Positions 55,618 to 64,000 of a DNA stretch of 64,000 bases are shown piece after piece. The DNA is from Hahella sp. KA22. GTDB lineage: Bacteria > Pseudomonadota > Gammaproteobacteria > Pseudomonadales > Oleiphilaceae. Below the pieces are notes generated by a model. It searched no databases, was not told where the DNA came from, and worked only from the letters and a program-made list of their open reading frames with translations. Position 1 is the stretch's first letter; every line of letters starts with the position of its first letter. The DNA is taken from NCBI RefSeq assembly GCF_004135205.1, contig NZ_CP035490.1:5633501-5697500 (forward strand), given 5' to 3'. A program made the position numbers and the translations under genes.

Positions 55618-57849
55618 ATGGAAACCACGCCGATGGATGACGATGTCATCAGCTTCGCGCAAGATGAGCCCGACTCACCGGAGCGAACTACGCGGCAAGC
55701 TTGGAAAATACTTACCGTCGATGACGATTTCAACTATCAACGCTCTACAGAGTTCGCACTCGCCGGCCTGAAGATTTTAGATCGCCCCATCCAGCTACTA
55801 CGCGCCTACAGTTACGCGGAAGCCTCCAAACTGCTGTCAGAACACGCCGATATCGCTATCGCATTGGTGGACGTGGTGATGGAGACTGACGACGCGGGCC
55901 TCCGTCTCGTACGGGCCATTCGGGAAGTGCTCGGCAATGCGGAAATCCGTCTGGTGCTGCTGACAGGACAGCCCGGTATGGCGCCCATGCTGGACGTGAT
56001 GAAAGAGTACGATATCAATGATTACTGGACCAAATCCGAACTGACCGACACACGACTGCAAACCGTGTTAACCGGCTGCGCCCGCTCTTATATCCAGATT
56101 CGGGAAATCGCGCGGGCGAAACGAGGTCTGCAGTTGATCGCCGAGTCCAGCGATTCCGTTTACTCCGCTAAAAACCTGCAGGAATTCTCCGCGCGCATGC
56201 TGGCGGAGCTGGCCAAACTCCTGGGGCTTCCGCCCGATGGTCTGGTGTGCGCCAAAGCGTATACGACCTCCAGGCCTGAAAGTCGGGAAAGCTATATCAT
56301 CGGCGCAGCGGGGATTTACTCCAACTGCGTCGGTAAAACCCTGATGGAGTTTGAAGCGCCTAACGTACGGGACCACCTGAACCAGTGCCTGCAGACACGC
56401 AAGTCCATTCACGAGACAGACTACACCTGTCTGTTTTTTCTCGACCCCATAGGAGCCGCCGATTACGCCGCCTACATCGAAACCGGCCACTCCCTCGACT
56501 CCACCGAGCAGGAGTTGATTCGCGTATTCAGCCTGAATATCGCCAATGGCCTGCAAAACGTCTCTTTGTTCAACCGACTGGAACGCCTGGCCTACGAAGA
56601 TGACACTCTGCGCATCCCCAATCGCAATGCATTACTGCGCAGACTGAGCCAAATTCTCTCCCGCGCGGACAGAAACCAATATCAGCTGATGCTGGTGGAC
56701 ATAGACGGCTTCGCCAGCATCAACTCCGTATTGGGCGCCCGTTACGGTGATTCGGTTTTAAAGCTGGTGTCGAGCCGGCTCAAAGATACGTTTAATGGCG
56801 CCGTTCAGGTGTCCCGGGTCAAGGACGATCTATTCGCCGTACTGGGGAGTGTCGAAAGTGTCTCCGCCGTTAAGCTGGACGGATTGTTCAACGGCCTTTC
56901 CGTCAGTGAAAAAAGCTTAAAGTTACTTAACATCAGCTCGGTGATCTATCCCCTCAATCATCCTGACAGCTCGCCGCCAGAGGTCATTACCCGGGCGGGA
57001 ATCGCCCTGAAGCAGGCGAAAAAACGCGGCATACGCCAGCACACCATCTACGACCCTGAAACCGAAGCCGCCGCCGCGAGTCGCTTCCACTTGTTACAGG
57101 CGCTACAGGACGCGTTGACCAAACAAAGTATTTTCGCTGTCCTGCAACCGCAGGTGGACATAGAAACCAATCAAGTCACCGGCGTAGAAGTGCTGGCGCG
57201 TTGGCGCCTGGAGGACGGAACCCACATCCGACCAGATCAGTTTATCTCCCTGGCGGAGACCTCCGGTTTAATTCTGCCCCTGGGACAACAAATTCTCACC
57301 CAGGGCTGCGCCGCCTGCCGTCGTCTGCAGGAAGCCGGTTACCGCGATATTCGCATTGGCGTGAACTACTCCGTCATCCAGTTTGAGCAGGATGATATGG
57401 TGGACACGCTTATCCGCAGCGCGGAGGCGGTCGGCATCAGACCCCAGCAAATCGAGGTCGAAATCACTGAGTCCACAGTCATGCACAACTTCGCGCTGGT
57501 GCAAAATAAGTTGGAGCGTCTGCGGGAAATTGGCGTCGCTGTCGCCATTGACGACTTTGGCGTCGGCTTTTCTTCCCTGGCTTACCTGAGCCGCCTCGCC
57601 GTGGACCGGCTGAAAATTGACAAGTCGTTCATCGATAAAGTCACCACCGATAAAGGCGCCGCCGCAATCGCCAAGACGGTCATTCAACTTGGCGAAAGCT
57701 TCAATCTCGACATTATCGCCGAGGGAGTGGAAACCAAGGAACAGGCGCAGTGGCTGCTCGACAACGGCTGCAGGAGCGTGCAGGGATACCTTTACGCCCG
57801 CCCGATGGCGGTGGACGACCTGCTGCAATGGCTGACCCAACGACGCTGA
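55618..57849 (+). CDS. Response regulator with DUF3369, degenerate GGDEF and active-looking EAL domain
   Basis: The 743-residue protein has a receiver domain (ILTVDDDFNYQRSTEFALAG), a DUF3369-type sensor region (about 170-315), a GGDEF domain whose signature is replaced by RVKDDLFAVLG, and an EAL domain (about 490-743). EAL residues appear kept: EVLARW, NYSVIQFE, EITES, IDDFGVGFSS, RLKIDKSFI, AEGVETKEQ and VQGYLYARP. It should degrade c-di-GMP under control of the histidine kinase whose gene begins four bases later. The degenerate GGDEF may bind GTP as a regulator. The ATG follows GGAAGGA closely. Confidence 0.9.
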   Translation: METTPMDDDVISFAQDEPDSPERTTRQAWKILTVDDDFNYQRSTEFALAGLKILDRPIQLLRAYSYAEASKLLSEHADIAIALVDVVMETDDAGLRLVRAIREVLGNAEIRLVLLTGQPGMAPMLDVMKEYDINDYWTKSELTDTRLQTVLTGCARSYIQIREIARAKRGLQLIAESSDSVYSAKNLQEFSARMLAELAKLLGLPPDGLVCAKAYTTSRPESRESYIIGAAGIYSNCVGKTLMEFEAPNVRDHLNQCLQTRKSIHETDYTCLFFLDPIGAADYAAYIETGHSLDSTEQELIRVFSLNIANGLQNVSLFNRLERLAYEDDTLRIPNRNALLRRLSQILSRADRNQYQLMLVDIDGFASINSVLGARYGDSVLKLVSSRLKDTFNGAVQVSRVKDDLFAVLGSVESVSAVKLDGLFNGLSVSEKSLKLLNISSVIYPLNHPDSSPPEVITRAGIALKQAKKRGIRQHTIYDPETEAAAASRFHLLQALQDALTKQSIFAVLQPQVDIETNQVTGVEVLARWRLEDGTHIRPDQFISLAETSGLILPLGQQILTQGCAACRRLQEAGYRDIRIGVNYSVIQFEQDDMVDTLIRSAEAVGIRPQQIEVEITESTVMHNFALVQNKLERLREIGVAVAIDDFGVGFSSLAYLSRLAVDRLKIDKSFIDKVTTDKGAAAIAKTVIQLGESFNLDIIAEGVETKEQAQWLLDNGCRSVQGYLYARPMAVDDLLQWLTQRR

Positions 57850-57853
57850 CGCC

Positions 57854-59803
57854 ATGACCAACCAGGAACCGTCCCTATATCACCTTCGCAAACGTCTGCT
57901 GAATTTCATCGCGCCCTGGAGTGTTCTTCTGTTGGCCCTTTCATTCTTTCTGTACGACTACCTGCTGGATAATAAGCTGTCCCCCCTGCAGGAAACCGCT
58001 TCAGGTTCACTCAACTCCGCCTACGAGACAATGGCCAGGAATTTCGGCGATCTGGCTACAGACATTCGTTTCCTGGCGCACAATAAAGCAATACGCAACG
58101 CCACCCCAGACAGCAAACAAGGCGCTGAGGCCTTGCTGCAGGATTTCTCGGAAGCCTCCGGTATTTACGACCAAGTACGCTGGCTGGGTCCTGACGGCAA
58201 AGAGTTAGTTCGCGTGGAAACGTTCGGTTCCCAGGCGATTCGCATCCCTGAAGAGCAGTTGCAGGAGAAAAGCAAGCGCTATTATTTCATCTCCGGCATG
58301 GCGTTGAACCCGGAAGAAATCTACTTCTCTCCCTTGGACCTTAATATCGAACACGGAGCAATCCAGACTCCGCATAACCCTGTACTTCGCGCGGTCTCCC
58401 CCATTCATACAGACCATGGCGAGCACAATGGCGTGATAGTACTGAACTACAAAGCCAACCTGATGTTGCAAGCTTTACGTAATTTACATCTGCCTTCCAG
58501 CTTGCGCCTTCACTTGCTGAATTCCGATGGGTATTGGCTGTTAAGCAATCATCCCAAAGACGAATGGGGCTTCATGTTCAAGCGCAGCAATCTGCGCTTT
58601 GGCGTCCGTCACCCTGAAGGGTGGGACCGCATCATCAATACCAACTATGGGACTTTTACGGATGATGACGGCCTCTGGCTGTTCACGACGTTCTCACCCA
58701 CCTCAAACCATAGCAAGGACGACCAATACTGGAAACTGGTGGTGAATGTGGAGCCAACGGCGATCTCCGCAATTCAGCGGGAAGCGCTCGCCTCTACCCT
58801 GGGGTTGATCATCACACTCTGGGTGATATTGTTCTTTGCATTCATCCGCATCGCCAGAGCCGACGCCCTTAAAGACACACTTAACGCTCAACTGAGCGCG
58901 CGAAGCGGTGAACTGGAGCACGCCAACACCCTATTGCAAGAGTCGCTGGACAACCTGATGCGCACTCAGGACGAATTGGTGCGAGCGGAAAAGCTCTCGT
59001 CTTTGGGGATGATGGTGGCCGGCGTCGCCCATGAACTGAATACGCCTCTCGGGGCCTCTCTGGTGACGCTTTCCTCCATGCAGCGGCAGGCGGTGGAGTT
59101 GAAAGAGGCCTTTGCTCGTGGTCTGCGCCGTTCCGATATGAATGACTACTTCGCGCGGTTCGAACAAGGCGCCGGCATCATCCTCAGCAACCTCAATCGC
59201 TCCGCACAACTGGTGCATAGTTTCAAACAACTCGCCACTGACCGCGCCGGGGCGGAGCGACGGGTATTCTCACTGAGAGGGCTGATAGAAGACATGCTGC
59301 TGACCACCTGGCTGCGTATTCACAAAAGAGAACACCAACTGGTTACGGATATCGACCCAGACCTGGAGCTGGACAGCTATCCCGGCGCCTTGAGCCAGGT
59401 ATTGGAAAACCTGGTCAACAACGCCATGAAACACGCCTTTCAGGATATGCCGCAAGGCAGAGTCTGGCTCTCCGCTCAGCGCCGCAACGACCAGATCGCC
59501 GAAATAGAAGTTCGCGACAACGGCGCCGGCATCCCACCGGAAATCCTGCCCAAAGTCTTCGATCCCTTCTTCACTACCAAACGCAACCAGGGCGGCACCG
59601 GCCTGGGACTGCACCTGACGCACCAACTGGTCACCAACGTATTGGGCGGAACCATCAACATATCCAGCGCCATCGGACACGGCTGCGTCGTCAAAATAGA
59701 ACTACCGCTACATGCGCCCGCCACAGAAGAGCGCGATGTAGAACAAAAAGAAGAAGAGAAAGAAGCCGACACTGGAACTCGTGATGCGTCTATAACTTAT
59801 TAG
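57854..59803 (+). CDS. Sensor histidine kinase with periplasmic Cache-like domain
   Basis: The 649-residue protein has a first membrane helix (WSVLLLALSFFLYDYLL), a periplasmic region of about 260 residues with Cache-like features (RFLAHNKAIRNATPDSKQ, YYFISGMALNPEEIYFSPLD, WKLVVNVEPTAI), a second helix (TLGLIITLWVILFFAFI), a HisKA domain with VAGVAHELNTPLGASL and a HATPase domain (LVNNAMKHAFQDM, DNGAGIPPEILPKVFDPFFT, GTGLGLHLTH). The C-terminal tail is Glu/Lys-rich. It begins four bases after the REC-EAL gene and is its cognate kinase. Confidence 0.92.
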   Translation: MTNQEPSLYHLRKRLLNFIAPWSVLLLALSFFLYDYLLDNKLSPLQETASGSLNSAYETMARNFGDLATDIRFLAHNKAIRNATPDSKQGAEALLQDFSEASGIYDQVRWLGPDGKELVRVETFGSQAIRIPEEQLQEKSKRYYFISGMALNPEEIYFSPLDLNIEHGAIQTPHNPVLRAVSPIHTDHGEHNGVIVLNYKANLMLQALRNLHLPSSLRLHLLNSDGYWLLSNHPKDEWGFMFKRSNLRFGVRHPEGWDRIINTNYGTFTDDDGLWLFTTFSPTSNHSKDDQYWKLVVNVEPTAISAIQREALASTLGLIITLWVILFFAFIRIARADALKDTLNAQLSARSGELEHANTLLQESLDNLMRTQDELVRAEKLSSLGMMVAGVAHELNTPLGASLVTLSSMQRQAVELKEAFARGLRRSDMNDYFARFEQGAGIILSNLNRSAQLVHSFKQLATDRAGAERRVFSLRGLIEDMLLTTWLRIHKREHQLVTDIDPDLELDSYPGALSQVLENLVNNAMKHAFQDMPQGRVWLSAQRRNDQIAEIEVRDNGAGIPPEILPKVFDPFFTTKRNQGGTGLGLHLTHQLVTNVLGGTINISSAIGHGCVVKIELPLHAPATEERDVEQKEEEKEADTGTRDASITY

Positions 59804-59872
59804 AGTCGATGAAAAATATCTTCAATATGAACAAATTAAGCCAAACTGGAGACAGGCCCACTCCCTTGGGCG

Positions 59873-60145
59873 TTAACTCTTGGAGTAGCGCTTGATGACG
59901 TCACAGAGTCCTTTGGCCAGCTCGGTAAAATCATGTTCTAAACCTGAACTTGTCACTATTTTCACAGCGCCCTCACTTTCATAAACCCGAATCAAAGTAT
60001 TAATTTCTTCTTTTATCTCAATAGGAAGCGTACTTATTTTTTCAGGGCGCTTTTCAAGAATTATCAACTCGGCAATATCCAGAGCGGCGCTGGTTTTGTC
60101 GCACCTGTACTCTTCAAAGTCTTCCACTATATCTTCAATTTTCAC
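59873..60145 (-). CDS. Small acidic protein, possible immunity protein
   Basis: The 90-residue protein begins at a GTG (60145) preceded by GAGGG; an earlier GTG at 60184 lacks a Shine-Dalgarno sequence. It is acidic and helical (VKIEDIVEDFEEYRCDKTSA, EIKEEINTLIRVYESEGAVK, ELAKGLCDVIKRY). It lies 290 bases downstream of the likely toxin-immunity pair, same strand, in the same AT-richer stretch. I do not recognise the family; an orphan immunity protein is an inference from position. Confidence 0.5.
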   Translation of the reverse strand: MKIEDIVEDFEEYRCDKTSAALDIAELIILEKRPEKISTLPIEIKEEINTLIRVYESEGAVKIVTSSGLEHDFTELAKGLCDVIKRYSKS

Positions 60146-60436
60146 GTTACCCTCGCTCCCTGAAATACTTGTTCTTGAGCGCACAGCTATATTTCGCCAA
60201 CTGCAGCAAAGCTTTCATAAATAATACGCTTCATAGATCAAAATCTTGGCGTCTACTTACGCTCTTTCGCCAGCTTTAAGCGCCTAGTATGAGGCTAACC
60301 AGTTGTAACCACTTGCCTAACATAATTTGAGAATAACCAACACGTGCTCTCTAATGAAATGCTCCCATCAAACATCACATTTCATCAAAGCTCATGCACT
60401 AAGACGAGCCTTATTGATGGGCAGGTCCCTCAAGCA

Positions 60437-60937
60437 TCAAAACTTAGGCGCTATTTCAGCAAAACGCTTCCAATTATTCAGGGGGATTGCAGAGTTTCCA
60501 ACCATTATATCCCCATGATGAAAACCAAACTTTCCGCCGCTCTCTATCAGACGAATCAACGGATCAAATATATCTGGGTAGGCTAAAGCTGTGTCTCGAC
60601 CTTCATCGACGCCCTCGCTCCACTCCAGGTAGCATTCACATGAGCGTCGCACGTATGCATTTTTAATAAGGTCAGCATCTTCCGCTATAACCATGAACTC
60701 CGCCATCGCATTAGCAGATTGATTGCCGCTTATCCCTAAAACTTTAACCGGCTTAAAAAATGGAGAGGCTAACTCTAGTCCAAGCTCATTCGACATCACC
60801 GCAACCCGTCGCAAGTACTCAGCTATCCATTGCGCATGACTTTCAGGATCACCAGACTCCAGCCAATTGATGCGCTTTAGTCTATTCAGGCTATTGGACA
60901 CGTTTTTGTATTGAATATTTGCCACTTTCTTTACCAA
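60437..60937 (-). CDS. Probable immunity protein of the upstream toxin-like gene
   Basis: The 166-residue protein (helical N-terminal half, IAEYLRRVAVMSNELGLELA; C-terminal segment GGKFGFHHGDIMVGNSAIPL) overlaps the stop of the upstream gene by seven bases. The start is a TTG at 60937 or a GTG at 60925 (162 residues); neither has a strong Shine-Dalgarno sequence, which fits coupled translation. No signal peptide is present, so it is cytoplasmic. Toxin and immunity genes are typically arranged like this, but the family is not recognised. Confidence 0.5.
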   Translation of the reverse strand: MVKKVANIQYKNVSNSLNRLKRINWLESGDPESHAQWIAEYLRRVAVMSNELGLELASPFFKPVKVLGISGNQSANAMAEFMVIAEDADLIKNAYVRRSCECYLEWSEGVDEGRDTALAYPDIFDPLIRLIESGGKFGFHHGDIMVGNSAIPLNNWKRFAEIAPKF

Positions 60938-62496
60938 CTTAATGTATCTTCAAATCCTGGAAATGATCCCCAGTCTGGTTGAGGAGGAGCAAGATCATGA
61001 GCTCCAGGAGGAGTTGAGTTAAATCTACCCGCTCCACCTAAGGCACTAGCGTCCCATGCGGCTGGATTACGATATGGCACCCCTTGAGACATTAATACTC
61101 GCTCTCCCAATTCATGATCTGAGAGTTGCCTAAACCATTCTTTTTGACCAGCGGTTAGCTCTTGTTTCTGAGCCAGCTCCCATGCATGAGCAATCTCATC
61201 GTCAGCAGCAAATCTTTTCAATTCCCATCTCACGTCATCTAGAGGAAGGTTATGCTTTCCAAAGAACAAGTGTTTTTTCAATGCTGTCGTTTCTTGAATA
61301 GATAAGCCAGCGTTAGTCGATACTATGGGAACATCGTCCAAATACGCACCTCTAATCCGACTATAAGCAGCTTCTGCTGCCTCAAAGATATCATCGATCT
61401 CTCCGGCCCCAGTAAAGTGTGGCTGTTTGCTACTAGAGGTAGAGTGAGCGGCTAAGTTTGCTTTTCGTATCTCTGCGCTGACTAAAGCGGGGTGTCCCAT
61501 TACTGCGGTAATGGCCCCAGCATAGATCTCTTCCAACTCTCCCAGCCTGGGCGGAATTTCAGTAACAAATGAGCCGACGTCTTCTAATGCTACGCGTTCG
61601 CTTAGTCCTTCCAGTGAGCTGACTTCGATGCTGCGTCTGGCGGCGATTGGGTCTGAACTGGCGTTGATCAGATTCTTACGGATGTCTCTGATCTTATTGT
61701 CGAATGCTCTTACATCGTCAATGGGGCTTCCCCGTTCAATGACGCGTAGCCCTTCCAGCATCAGCTCCGCTCGCTCCTTCGGTATAGCATAGTACTTCCC
61801 GAAAGGACCACCCCCGCCTGTTTCGAGTGAGCTGTAAAACTCATCCCCCAACTTTTCTTCCATTGCCAGAATAGCGGAGGCGTCTCCTTGTTTTTTGGCC
61901 TCCCAGAAATCTCTGTAAACCTCCTCACGCTCGTCCTCGGTCAGACTTGTTGTTTCATCTGGTTCTGCTTGAGCAATATCAGGCGTTTCAGATCTTTTGG
62001 ATGGCGGGGGGAGATAATTGCGGCGCTCTGCAGGAACACTTTCCCACCACAAATTACCATTCAATGAGGGAATGTCCTTCAGTAGTCCGTTTAACATTGG
62101 CGGCGGCGGAGGTTCAGGATTCGCCCGCGCTATCAGTCGCTCAGCCAAGACAGGATCTGAGTTTGTAGGGAAGATGCCCTCGTCTTCTTCCCTTGCGATC
62201 GGGCTAAATGGTTTTTTACCGTCTTTAAACACCAGAAGAATGTCGCCGCGTTCAACCAGCCTGACGAAGTCTTCCTTCCATTTCCGAAAGTACGGCGTCC
62301 CTCTCCCGGGAAAGGCGCCGAAAGCAGAGCGAAAATGGGGACCTGAGAGGTTACCGACAATTTCGCTGACCTTCATATCATTGTTCAAACAGCGTTCAGC
62401 GTAGCTGGCGGCGAAGAATGGAGACTCAACAAAAGACAAGTCAACAATGGTTAAATCTGTCCAATGTTTGAACTCGTACCGACGAGTTGAATACAT
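60931..62496 (-). CDS. Putative polymorphic toxin-like protein
   Basis: The 521-residue protein has no signal peptide or membrane segment. The N-terminal 110 residues (TDLTIVDLSFVESPFFAASY, LSGPHFRSAFGAFPGRGTPY) match nothing I know. A Pro-rich linker follows (EPPPPPM). The C-terminal part, from about residue 404, contains KKHLFFGKH, DDEIAHAWELAQ and LSDHELGERVLMSQGVPYR (His461, Glu462), which resembles C-terminal domains I remember at the ends of Rhs and other polymorphic toxins. The overlapping downstream gene would be the immunity partner. No VgrG, PAAR or Rhs gene is in the window, so the secretion route is unknown. Confidence 0.5.
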   Translation of the reverse strand: MYSTRRYEFKHWTDLTIVDLSFVESPFFAASYAERCLNNDMKVSEIVGNLSGPHFRSAFGAFPGRGTPYFRKWKEDFVRLVERGDILLVFKDGKKPFSPIAREEDEGIFPTNSDPVLAERLIARANPEPPPPPMLNGLLKDIPSLNGNLWWESVPAERRNYLPPPSKRSETPDIAQAEPDETTSLTEDEREEVYRDFWEAKKQGDASAILAMEEKLGDEFYSSLETGGGGPFGKYYAIPKERAELMLEGLRVIERGSPIDDVRAFDNKIRDIRKNLINASSDPIAARRSIEVSSLEGLSERVALEDVGSFVTEIPPRLGELEEIYAGAITAVMGHPALVSAEIRKANLAAHSTSSSKQPHFTGAGEIDDIFEAAEAAYSRIRGAYLDDVPIVSTNAGLSIQETTALKKHLFFGKHNLPLDDVRWELKRFAADDEIAHAWELAQKQELTAGQKEWFRQLSDHELGERVLMSQGVPYRNPAAWDASALGGAGRFNSTPPGAHDLAPPQPDWGSFPGFEDTLSW

Positions 62497-62708
62497 GCGA
62501 ATACATCCCTAGTAATCCGCCTTTACTGCTCATGACAGGTATTACGGCAAAGGAAGAGGCGAAACAAACCGTTACAATGCAAGTTTATTTTAATTTCCAT
62601 TACCGCTTGGTTATATCATTCGGAGGGCATAGTACTCTTGACTGACAGCTTCGATATCTGAAGTGTTTGAGAGAATCTAGCGTGTAGCTGCTGCGGACTC
62701 CATTATGT

Positions 62709-63533
62709 TCACCCGGTTTGTTCTTCTCTCACCGCAAACCAAAGTTGTTCCAGGAGTTGATTGATATGCGCGGCAAGATGCAGTCGCTGTTGGATTTCCG
62801 TTGCGCTCAAGTTGGCGCAAACGGGTAAGACGTATAGGTCATTCGCTTCCAGATCATGGTGTTGCAGGAGCGAGGCCATGTCCAGCCAGGGCCAGCCCAA
62901 GCCGGCGTATTCCCAGTCCAGCACGATAAGCTGTCCTTGATCCAGACACAGGTTGCCTGAGTGCAGATCATGGTGGGTCAGCGTCATTATGTCGTTGGGG
63001 ATAGCGGAAAACGCATCTTCCAGTTGCTGCAGACAAGCCTGATGTACAGCCGCAGCAGCACGCTCCTGCAGACGACGCCGATAGAGCGCCATCAAGGCCT
63101 GGTAATCGAATGCAGGGCCTTCAGTGATACGCTGCAGATCGGCGACAAACGCCAGTAACTGCCTGACAGTCTGTTGCGAGGCGGTGTCCTGTGCGCCTGC
63201 TTCGGTCAAACTGGCGCCATGATGCGCCATTAACAGCCAGCCTTCCCGCCATGCATTACACAACACCCGCGGCGCCCAGCGAGCGCCCTGGATCACGCGC
63301 AGCACATCCGCCTCAAGTCGCCGGTCAACGCCAAAGGCGCGTAGCGAGCTGGCGTTGATACGCAGCACCAAATCGCCTTGTGGTCCTTGCGCTCGAAACA
63401 GCATATTGCTGTGTCCTGACTCCAGCATGAGCCCCCAGTCCATCTCCTCCCCCAGAAAGGCGTCCGCCGCCCGCAGCCGCTCCGCAACAAACGGGCGTTG
63501 TGTGGGTTCTTCTGACTGTAGGGTATCGCTCAT
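62709..63533 (-). CDS. APH-family phosphotransferase (thiamine/choline kinase-like)
   Basis: The 274-residue protein has the APH/ChoK kinase fold: GHSNMLFRAQGPQGDLVLRI for the nucleotide loop and lysine region (the usual Lys appears as Arg), LTHHDLHSGNLCL as the Brenner catalytic motif and VLDWEYAGLGWPWLDMA with the metal-binding Asp. The closest functional groups I recall are thiamine kinase and choline kinase; the substrate is uncertain. It lies 47 bases downstream of the acetyltransferase gene on the same strand. Confidence 0.8.
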   Translation of the reverse strand: MSDTLQSEEPTQRPFVAERLRAADAFLGEEMDWGLMLESGHSNMLFRAQGPQGDLVLRINASSLRAFGVDRRLEADVLRVIQGARWAPRVLCNAWREGWLLMAHHGASLTEAGAQDTASQQTVRQLLAFVADLQRITEGPAFDYQALMALYRRRLQERAAAAVHQACLQQLEDAFSAIPNDIMTLTHHDLHSGNLCLDQGQLIVLDWEYAGLGWPWLDMASLLQHHDLEANDLYVLPVCANLSATEIQQRLHLAAHINQLLEQLWFAVREEQTG

Positions 63534-63580
63534 GCCGTGCTCATTATTTAAGGGTGTGAAAGGTTTATGGGGGCGACAGG

Positions 63581-64000
63581 TTAATGGGTAGTCCAGTTTC
63601 CCGCCGCAATTCTCGCGTACACGCAGGTGTTACGAAACTGTCCCTGGTTATCCATGCGCTCATTGCGCAACACGCCCTCAAGCTGAAATCCTGCGCGCTC
63701 CGCCAGTTTGCGACTGCTGAGATTGCGTTCGTCCGTGGTCAGATAAACCCGGCTGGCGGCCAGCTCAAGCAGCGCATACTCCGCCAAAGCCTTTACGCCC
63801 TCAGTCATATAACCGGCGCCTTGCAGGCGCGCCGAGCCCCAATACCCCACCTCATGGTGACGCAAAGCAGCGTTGACCTTACGCAAACCGCACACTCCCG
63901 CCAACGCGCCGTCTTCCTTGCGCAACAGCATCAGATTCACTTCTTCCTCCAGCAGATAGCGCGCGTACGCCTGCCGGCACCAGCGGGAAGTCTCCTCCAC
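63581..64000 (-). CDS. RimJ/RimL-type GNAT acetyltransferase, 5' end beyond the window
   Basis: 139 codons are visible; the frame is open to the window edge, so the start is missing. The acetyl-CoA-binding region is GYWGSARLQGAGYMTEGVKA and the C-terminal half has YLTTDERNLSSRKLAERAGF and EGVLRNERMDNQGQFRN, as in RimJ/RimL N-acetyltransferases acting on proteins or small molecules. It probably shares a transcript with the phosphotransferase gene. Confidence 0.85.
   Translation of the reverse strand: MEETSRWCRQAYARYLLEEEVNLMLLRKEDGALAGVCGLRKVNAALRHHEVGYWGSARLQGAGYMTEGVKALAEYALLELAASRVYLTTDERNLSSRKLAERAGFQLEGVLRNERMDNQGQFRNTCVYARIAAGNWTTH

Noticed and set aside
60327-60586. Plus-strand short frames in the AT-rich island
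   Set aside because: They overlap the 3' part of the immunity-like gene in antisense, and lack start signals.

Overview
The window reads as chromosomal DNA of a free-living, probably marine gammaproteobacterium. Most genes are moderately GC-rich, and the gene set (NAGGN osmolyte cluster, tripartite tricarboxylate transporter, SerA next to a D-2-hydroxyglutarate dehydrogenase, many c-di-GMP and two-component proteins, a Ser/Thr receptor kinase) fits an Oceanospirillales/Pseudomonadales relative. From memory it resembles Hahella, but no database search was possible. I saw no rRNA, tRNA, CRISPR array, insertion sequence or prophage.

Layout. 0.1-3.1 kb: a periplasmic glycerophosphodiesterase behind a Pho-box-like site, a dienoyl-CoA isomerase and a phosphopantetheinyl transferase. 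3.1-7.9 kb: a small unannotated gene with its own terminator, an AarF/ABC1 kinase-like gene, and a signalling block of PilZ-like, PAS-GGDEF and REC-CheC proteins. 8.2-9.9 kb: tcdA and a small periplasmic binding protein. 9.9-15.5 kb: a three-gene N-acetylglutaminylglutamine amide (NAGGN) operon, divergent from a MarR regulator; a perfect palindrome overlaps its likely promoter. 15.5-22.8 kb: malate synthase G, an AhpD-like protein with a divergent LysR regulator, a secreted Ig/FnIII-like protein and a chemoreceptor. 22.9-26.6 kb: FAH-family hydrolase and D-2-hydroxyglutarate dehydrogenase, divergent from serA. 26.9-35.8 kb: a LuxR-type regulator and a hybrid kinase that converge, then a 1964-residue fusion of GMC oxidoreductase, alpha/beta hydrolase and PhoD-like phosphatase. 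The same operator-like palindrome lies upstream of the regulator and between the kinase and the fusion gene. 36.0-43.2 kb: tctCBA, divergent from tctDE, a binding protein and an XRE-cupin regulator. 43.3-45.6 kb: kbl-tdh threonine catabolism; this Tdh lacks all four structural-zinc cysteines. 45.7-51.6 kb: an exported protein, a transmembrane Ser/Thr kinase with an amino-acid-receptor-like outer domain, and a three-gene signalling cluster. 51.7-59.8 kb: LysR/TauE pair, His-rich exported peptide, SRPBCC protein, GST, and a response-regulator/EAL protein followed by a histidine kinase. 59.8-62.5 kb: an AT-richer island with a probable polymorphic toxin and two immunity-like small genes. 62.7-64.0 kb: an APH-type phosphotransferase and an acetyltransferase cut by the window edge.

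The strongest leads are the three-enzyme fusion with its shared operator, the zinc-site-less Tdh, the receptor-like Ser/Thr kinase, the putative toxin-immunity island, and the near-consensus Pho box in front of tctD.
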